NCBI GenBank assembly: GCA_035525225.1
Contig: DATLFA010000003.1
Coordinates: 19,990-83,989, forward strand
Origin: DATLFA01 sp035525225
GTDB lineage: Bacteria; Actinomycetota; Acidimicrobiia; Acidimicrobiales; WLNW01
DNA length: 64,000 nt
Direction of reading: 5' to 3'
Shown here: piece after piece, positions 59,661 through 64,000 of the stretch
Numbering within the stretch: the first letter of the stretch is position 1
Layout: each line of letters starts with the position of its first letter
Notes under the pieces: generated by a model
Database searches by the model: none
What the model was told of the DNA's origin: nothing
What the model saw: the letters and a program-made list of their open reading frames with translations, nothing else
Translations under genes and position numbers: made by a program

Positions 59661-60206
59661 ATGACGGTCATCGACAAGGCCCGCACATGGAAAGTCGTCG
59701 AAGAACGGCTGGCGGTCGAACGTGATCCGCACAAGCGCAAGTTGCTCGAGATCGTGCTCGAGCACATGCTCGCGGAGGCGGCTCCCGATCTCGGGCGATT
59801 GATGGCCACGCTCAGCGAGCATCCCGACTATCACCTCTGGGGACCGCAAGGAGATCACGGGCCCAAGGGGCGTGCCGCCGTCGAGAAGTTCTACACCGAC
59901 TTCGTCGCGTCGGGAGCGAACCATCTCGAGTTCGATGTCGACCGTCTGGTTGTCGACGACCACGCCGTGATCACCGAGGGCACCATGACGATGTTGTATC
60001 CGGGACGCACGCTCAACGCGATGGGCATCACCGTCGACGATGCCGATGCCTACTACATGTACCGCGATCGCATGCTCGTGCTATGGCCGTTCGATGAGAC
60101 CGGCACACTGATCGGCGAAGACAGCTACTCGGGTCAAGCCGGGTTCGTCGGCATCGCAGATCGCAAGGTAGCCAACGAAGACCTCCCGCCCGAGATCAGG
60201 AAGTGA
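59661..60206 (+). CDS. NTF2-like (SnoaL-type) protein
   Basis: 181 residues from ATG 59661, preceded by GGGGGTG. An N-terminal helix pair is followed by a cone-shaped alpha+beta domain: HPDYHLWGPQGDHGPKGRAA, FDVDRLVVDDHAVITEGTM, LWPFDETGTLIGEDSY. NTF2-like proteins include isomerases, dehydratases and hydrolases, often for polyketide or steroid-like compounds. Active-site residues cannot be assigned. Confidence 0.75.
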   Translation: MTVIDKARTWKVVEERLAVERDPHKRKLLEIVLEHMLAEAAPDLGRLMATLSEHPDYHLWGPQGDHGPKGRAAVEKFYTDFVASGANHLEFDVDRLVVDDHAVITEGTMTMLYPGRTLNAMGITVDDADAYYMYRDRMLVLWPFDETGTLIGEDSYSGQAGFVGIADRKVANEDLPPEIRK

Positions 60207-60210
60207 TGCC

Positions 60211-61929
60211 GTGTACGACCTCTTGTTGAAGGGCGGCATGGTCGTCGATGGCACTGGTGCTACCGCGTACCGCGCCGACGTCGCCATCACCGACGGTGTC
60301 ATCGTCGAGATCGGCACACTCGGCGGCGCCGCGCGCGAAGTTCTCGACGCCGACGGTGCGCTCGTGACGCCGGGCTTCGTCGACCCGCACACGCACTACG
60401 ACGGCCAAGCCACCTGGGATTACCAACTTGCACCTTCTTGTTGGCACGGCGTCACGACCGCCATCCTCGGCAACTGCGGCGTCGGCTTCGCGCCCGTGCG
60501 GCGCGACCGTCACGACTTCCTGGTACAGCTCATGGAAGGTGTCGAAGACATCCCCGGCACCGCGCTGCACGAGGGCATCGCGTGGTCGTGGGAGACGTTC
60601 CCCGAGTATCTCGACGCGCTGGCATCGAAGCCGCGCCTCCTCGACATCGGTACGCACCTTCCGCATGGCTCACTGCGTGCGTACGTGATGGACGAGCGCG
60701 GCGCGGCGAACGAGTTGGCAACGGCCGACGACATCACCCGCATGGCTCGCATCGCCGAGGAAGCAATGCGAGCCGGTGCGCTCGGCTTCTCGACGAACCG
60801 TTTGCCGTCGCACACCGCGAAAGACGGCCGCCCCGTGCCGGGGACGTTCGCCGACGACGACGAGTTGCTCGCCATCGGACGCGCGATGGCGCGCGGTGGT
60901 GGCGGTGTGGTCGAGGTCGTGTCGGCCGAGTCGATGGGGGTCGTCGACGGCGGTTACCGCAAGGACATCGCGTGGGGTACCGCGCTCTCGGTCGAGACCG
61001 GCCTGCCCATCACCTTCTGCCTCACCCAGATCGACAATCATCCCGATCGCTGGCGCGACGTGCTCACGTGGATCGACGCGGCGCGTGCCAAGGGCGCGAA
61101 GTTCGTCGTGCAGACCGCAGGCCGCCCGCTCGGCATCCTCGTCGGGCTCACCACCAAGCATCAGTTCAGCGGACGCCGATCGTTCGACGAGGTCGCGCAC
61201 TTACCGTTGCCTCAACTCGTCGCCGCGCTGCGCGACCCAGAGCGCAAGGCGCGCATCCTCGCCGAACCGAGCGATGGCGCGGGTATAGGACGGCTGCTGG
61301 GTCGCCTCGCCGACAAGGCGTGGGCGCTCGATGATCCGCCCAACTACGAGCCCGACCCCGCCGACAGTGTCGCCGCGATCGCGATCGATCGCGGCTTGAG
61401 TGCCGATGAGGTCTACTACGACCTCTACCTGGGCCACGAGGGCCGGCAGCTGGTGCTGTTCACCCTCGGCGGTTACGGCAACCGCAACACCGACCACATC
61501 ATCGAGTTGTTGTCCTACGACAGTTCCATCCTCGGCCTCGCCGACGGAGGCGCCCACGTGTCGCTCATCTGCGACGCGTCCACGTCCACGTCGCTGCTCT
61601 CCTACTACGTGCGTGATCGACGACGCGGTCCGCGTCTCGATCTCGAGACTGCCGTGCGCAAGATGACCTCGGGCCCGGCAGCGCTCTATGGCTTGCACGA
61701 TCGAGGCGTCGTGGCCGTGGGCAAGAAGGCCGATCTCAACGTGGTCGACTTCGACCACCTCAATTTGCGGATGCCAGAGGTCGTTGACGATCTACCGACC
61801 GGCGCGAAACGCATCGTGCAGCGCGCCGATGGCTACATCGCCACGATCGTCGCTGGCGCGGTGACGCTGCGCGAGGGCGAAGAGACGGGTGCCCTACCGG
61901 GCCGCCTCGTTCGCCGTGGGCAACGCTGA
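60211..61929 (+). CDS. N-acyl-D-amino-acid deacylase-family amidohydrolase
   Basis: 572 residues from GTG 60211. Metal-binding HxH in PGFVDPHTHYDGQATWD, ILGNCGVGFAPV, FCLTQIDNH and the late Asp in LADGGAHVSLICD, followed by C-terminal sandwich VGKKADLNVVDFD. D-aminoacylase-type members split acyl-D-amino acids, but actinobacterial versions act on varied amides and lactams. Four bases after the NTF2-like gene. It could supply or finish the HyuAB reaction. Confidence 0.85.
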   Translation: MYDLLLKGGMVVDGTGATAYRADVAITDGVIVEIGTLGGAAREVLDADGALVTPGFVDPHTHYDGQATWDYQLAPSCWHGVTTAILGNCGVGFAPVRRDRHDFLVQLMEGVEDIPGTALHEGIAWSWETFPEYLDALASKPRLLDIGTHLPHGSLRAYVMDERGAANELATADDITRMARIAEEAMRAGALGFSTNRLPSHTAKDGRPVPGTFADDDELLAIGRAMARGGGGVVEVVSAESMGVVDGGYRKDIAWGTALSVETGLPITFCLTQIDNHPDRWRDVLTWIDAARAKGAKFVVQTAGRPLGILVGLTTKHQFSGRRSFDEVAHLPLPQLVAALRDPERKARILAEPSDGAGIGRLLGRLADKAWALDDPPNYEPDPADSVAAIAIDRGLSADEVYYDLYLGHEGRQLVLFTLGGYGNRNTDHIIELLSYDSSILGLADGGAHVSLICDASTSTSLLSYYVRDRRRGPRLDLETAVRKMTSGPAALYGLHDRGVVAVGKKADLNVVDFDHLNLRMPEVVDDLPTGAKRIVQRADGYIATIVAGAVTLREGEETGALPGRLVRRGQR

Positions 61930-61940
61930 CCGCGAGCGCG

Positions 61941-62441
61941 ATGTCACGACCCCATAGCGGCAAGTGGTTCGAGGAGCTCACGGTCGGCCTCGTCGTGCAG
62001 CACACGCTCACGCGCACGGTGACCGAGACCGACAACGTGTTGTTCACGACGCTCACGCTCAATCCACAACCGCTGCACCTCGACCACGAGTTCGCCGCCG
62101 CGACCGAGTTCGGCCGTCCGTTGGTCAACAGCTTCTTCACACTCGGCCTCGTAGGCGGCATCAGCGTCCTCGAGACGACCCACGGCACCACCGTGGCCAA
62201 CCTCGGCATGGACGAGACCGTCTTCCCCGCGCCCGTGTTCGTGGGTGACACGATCCACGTCGAGACCGAGGTCGTCGCGACTCGCGACAGCAAGTCACGC
62301 CCCGACGCGGGCATCGTCACATTCGAACACCGCGGGTTCAATCAGCGCGACGAGCTGGTGTGTCGCTTCCGCCGCAACGCGTTGATGCGGCGCCTACCTC
62401 GAGAGAGGGGCTCGAACGGCTCTCCAGAGCGGGGACGCTGA
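61941..62441 (+). CDS. MaoC-family hydratase
   Basis: 166 residues. Hotdog fold with the hydratase Asp/His region in TLTLNPQPLHLDHEFA (N-P-x-P-x-H-x-D-x-E-F-A) and FVGDTIHVETEVV. Resembles mesaconyl-CoA and other 2-enoyl-CoA hydratases. The last eleven residues are encoded by repeat locus G. The CitE-type lyase gene follows by three bases. Confidence 0.85.
   Translation: MSRPHSGKWFEELTVGLVVQHTLTRTVTETDNVLFTTLTLNPQPLHLDHEFAAATEFGRPLVNSFFTLGLVGGISVLETTHGTTVANLGMDETVFPAPVFVGDTIHVETEVVATRDSKSRPDAGIVTFEHRGFNQRDELVCRFRRNALMRRLPRERGSNGSPERGR
62407..62436 (+). repeat. Hairpin repeat, locus G (coding)
   Basis: A diverged unit, GGGCTCGAACGGCTC then TCCAGAGCGGGGA, four mismatches from locus B over 28 bases, containing the perfect hairpin GCTCT-CC-AGAGC. 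It forms the 3' end of the MaoC gene. Confidence 0.6.
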
Positions 62442-62444
62442 CTG

Positions 62445-63299
62445 GTGCGCACCCCGCTGCGCCTTCGCAGCTTGCTCTTCGCACCTGCCAGCCGTCCCGA
62501 CGTGTTGGCCAAGCTTCCGCGCGCCGATCCCGACGGCGTGGTTCTCGATCTCGAAGATGCCGTCGCGCCGAGCGCGAAGGCCGACGCCCGTGATCACTCA
62601 CGCGAGGCGGGCGCCATGCTCGCACGCGAGTACCCGCAACTCGCTGTCTACGTTCGCGTCAACGCGATGCCGACCGAGTGGTTCGCCGACGACATCGCGC
62701 GCGGTGTGCCTGCCGGCGCGATCGGAGTCGTCGTGCCCAAGATCGAATCCGCGGCACAGATCATGGCGGCGGGTCGGGCCCTAGATCGTGCCGGCTTGCA
62801 CGAATTGAGCATCCTCGTCGGCATCGAGACCGTCGCCGGGGTCATCAACGTGGCCGAGATCCTGCACGAGGCTCGTGTCGCCGCGTGTTACTTCGGCGCG
62901 GAGGACTACACCGCCGATCTCGGTGGCGTACGCCGCGCCGACAGCCTCGAAGTGCTGTGGCCCCGCTCGCGGGTCGCCGCGCACGCCGCGCGCGCCGGCG
63001 TGTTGTCGATGGATCAGGTCGTCACCGACCTCCATGACGAGGATGCGTTCCGTCTCGACGCGCAAATGGGGCGCTCGCTCGGCTATCGGGGCAAGCTGTG
63101 CATCCACCCATCCCAGGTCGCGTGGGCCAACGAGTCGTTCTCCCCTTCCGCGGCCGAGGTCGAGCGCGCCCGCCGCCTCATCGAGGCGTTCGAGGAAGCC
63201 ACGGCACTGGGACACGGCACCATCTCCTTCGAAGGGCAGATGGTCGACGAACCGCTCGCGCGCCGCGCCCGGGCCGTGATCGCCGGCGCAGAGGGCTGA
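62445..63299 (+). CDS. HpcH/HpaI- or CitE-type CoA-ester lyase
   Basis: 284 residues from GTG 62445. RSLLFAPASRPDVLAKLP, DGVVLDLEDAVAPSAKADAR (metal-binding Glu/Asp), VVPKIESAAQI, SILVGIETVAGV and GKLCIHPSQVAWAN are those of citramalyl-, malyl- or citryl-CoA lyases. With MaoC it would cleave a hydroxyacyl-CoA after hydration, releasing acetyl- or propionyl-CoA, glyoxylate or pyruvate. End of the same-strand catabolic run. Confidence 0.88.
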   Translation: MRTPLRLRSLLFAPASRPDVLAKLPRADPDGVVLDLEDAVAPSAKADARDHSREAGAMLAREYPQLAVYVRVNAMPTEWFADDIARGVPAGAIGVVVPKIESAAQIMAAGRALDRAGLHELSILVGIETVAGVINVAEILHEARVAACYFGAEDYTADLGGVRRADSLEVLWPRSRVAAHAARAGVLSMDQVVTDLHDEDAFRLDAQMGRSLGYRGKLCIHPSQVAWANESFSPSAAEVERARRLIEAFEEATALGHGTISFEGQMVDEPLARRARAVIAGAEG

Positions 63300-63316
63300 C
63301 CGGTCGACCTCCGGAT

Positions 63317-63706
63317 TCACGCGCCCATGAGCTCGACGTCGTACATCGAGAACTGCGGGTCGGCGGTGACGATCGGCATGTCGAGCATTTGCGCCTGAGC
63401 GATCAGCAGGCGATCGAATGGATCGCGATGATGGTCAGGCAGGTTTGCCACCCGCAAAGCGTGCGCGTGCTCGACTGCAAGCGGCGTCGTACCGGAGGTC
63501 CGCATGCGATCAGGGACGTAGACCTCTGGTAGTTGTGGTAACGCCAACTTCCCGAGCCGGTACTTGACGGCGATCTCCCATCCGCTGGCGGCGGACAGAT
63601 AGAGATCGTTCGCCTCGTTGGCCAATACCTGCAGCGTGACGGCATCGACGCGATCGGGCGTCGTCTGCAGCCACAGCCACACGTGGGTGTCGACGAGCAG
63701 TCTCAC
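63317..63706 (-). CDS. vapC: VapC-type PIN toxin
   Basis: 129 residues. PIN-domain acids D6 (LLVDTHVW), E44 (SGWEIAVKY), D98 (HRDPFDRLL) and D116 (IVTADPQF) are all present, so the RNase should be active. The start overlaps the antitoxin stop (ATGA). Confidence 0.92.
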   Translation of the reverse strand: MRLLVDTHVWLWLQTTPDRVDAVTLQVLANEANDLYLSAASGWEIAVKYRLGKLALPQLPEVYVPDRMRTSGTTPLAVEHAHALRVANLPDHHRDPFDRLLIAQAQMLDMPIVTADPQFSMYDVELMGA

Positions 63707-63948
63707 CCGTCGAACGCCTCGAGCAGATCACCGGGGAGTGGCTCGTCGAAGTCGTCGGGCACGAGGAAGCGACCATGATCGCTACCAAAGATCCGCTTGG
63801 TTGACGGATGCATCGACACCAGTCGCGCGACAGGCTCGCCGTTGCGCAAGATCTCGACGCTCTGCCCTGCGGCTACCGCGCGGAGGAGCTCCGAGAACCG
63901 CGTCTTTGCCTCATGGACTCCGACACGTAGTGAGGTAGACTTAGTCAT
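63703..63948 (-). CDS. vapB: Phd/YefM-type antitoxin (VapB)
   Basis: 81 residues. LRVGVHEAKTRFSELLRAVA and EILRNGEPVARLVS match the DNA-binding half of Phd/YefM antitoxins; the acidic tail PDDFDEPLPGDLLEAFDG would wrap the toxin. The ATG lies in the centre of an inverted repeat that contains the -10 hexamer. Confidence 0.9.
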   Translation of the reverse strand: MTKSTSLRVGVHEAKTRFSELLRAVAAGQSVEILRNGEPVARLVSMHPSTKRIFGSDHGRFLVPDDFDEPLPGDLLEAFDG

Positions 63949-63960
63949 GGACTAAGTCTA
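63936..63960 (-). promoter_or_regulatory. vapBC operator-promoter centred on the start codon
   Basis: Perfect 11-bp arms TAGACTTAGTC / GACTAAGTCTA with a three-base spacer. On the minus strand the upstream arm starts with TAGACT, six bases before ATG 63948, a -10 for leaderless transcription. The antitoxin-toxin complex is expected to bind here. The remaining 40 bases to the window edge show no gene. Confidence 0.8.
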
Positions 63961-64000
63961 CCGCGCCGTCGTTGGTCAAATGGCTCGTTGCTATTTTCAA

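Noticed and set aside
63949..64000. Start of another gene at the right edge
   Set aside because: The 52 bases hold the vapBC operator arm and no convincing start or conserved residues.

Overview
The window is 64 kb of high-G+C, densely packed DNA from an actinobacterium. The lineage markers are a WhiB protein next to a PdtaS-type sensor kinase, a DUF3107 protein, the three-gene cassette MSMEG_4193-type phosphatase / DUF3090 / SCO1664-type kinase fold, a class E sortase, a septum-formation lipoprotein, many GTG starts and many apparently leaderless genes. A full System I (Ccm) cytochrome c maturation operon and a DUF5317 protein point towards an Acidimicrobiia-like organism rather than a mycobacterium or streptomycete; that placement is an inference. 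I see no rRNA, tRNA, insertion sequence, prophage or CRISPR array.

Layout. 1-2.8 kb: circularly permuted ATP-grasp / alpha-E cassette (minus strand). 3-11.5 kb: an amidohydrolase behind a palindromic operator, then a signalling island: metallo-beta-lactamase-fold hydrolase, cyclic-nucleotide-binding protein, a receiver-adenylate cyclase fusion, an orphan ABC ATPase, a NarL-type sensor kinase and two response regulators. 11.5-13.9 kb: bacterioferritin operon, TetR regulator, thioesterase. 13.9-20.6 kb: F420-type oxidoreductases, UDG, the phosphatase/DUF3090/SCO1664 cassette, a secreted SGNH hydrolase. 20.7-24.3 kb: electron transfer flavoprotein (etfBA), lipid kinase, glycerophosphodiesterase. 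24.4-28.6 kb: whiB, pdtaS, a pair of ArsA-type ATPases, DUF3107. 28.6-32.9 kb: iron-sulfur genes (mrp, a SufR-like regulator, cysteine desulfurase), a molybdopterin oxidoreductase, a SixA-like phosphatase. 33-40.1 kb: ccmABCDEFGH plus a TPR protein in one overlapping minus-strand operon. 40.2-45.4 kb: sortase, envelope proteins, a GH63-like hydrolase, a glycosyltransferase. 45.5-51 kb: TetR, NUDIX, Fur, DUF5995, PspA, MFS exporter, PPOX protein. 51-63.3 kb: catabolic region with hydantoinase/oxoprolinase-type HyuA-HyuB, an epimerase, P450, a HIT-like protein, isochorismatase-fold and ketopantoate-reductase-like proteins, an amidohydrolase, a MaoC hydratase and a CitE-type lyase. 63.3-64 kb: VapBC toxin-antitoxin.

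Several signals cut across the genes. (1) A G+C-rich repeat of about 30-33 bases, able to form two small hairpins, recurs at seven gene boundaries, singly or in tandem; one three-copy array lies directly upstream of the ccm promoter and a 30-bp version is translated as a decapeptide repeat at the CcmC C-terminus. (2) A separate near-perfect palindrome of about 38 bp occurs in two convergent intergenic gaps. (3) About sixteen genes have a TAnnnT hexamer 6-8 bases before the start codon, the pattern of leaderless transcription; at several of these an inverted repeat overlaps the promoter. (4) Cyclase, cyclic-nucleotide sensor and a possible hydrolase stand together, next to a kinase whose regulator resembles the cyclase's receiver, which suggests a phosphorelay-driven cAMP circuit.
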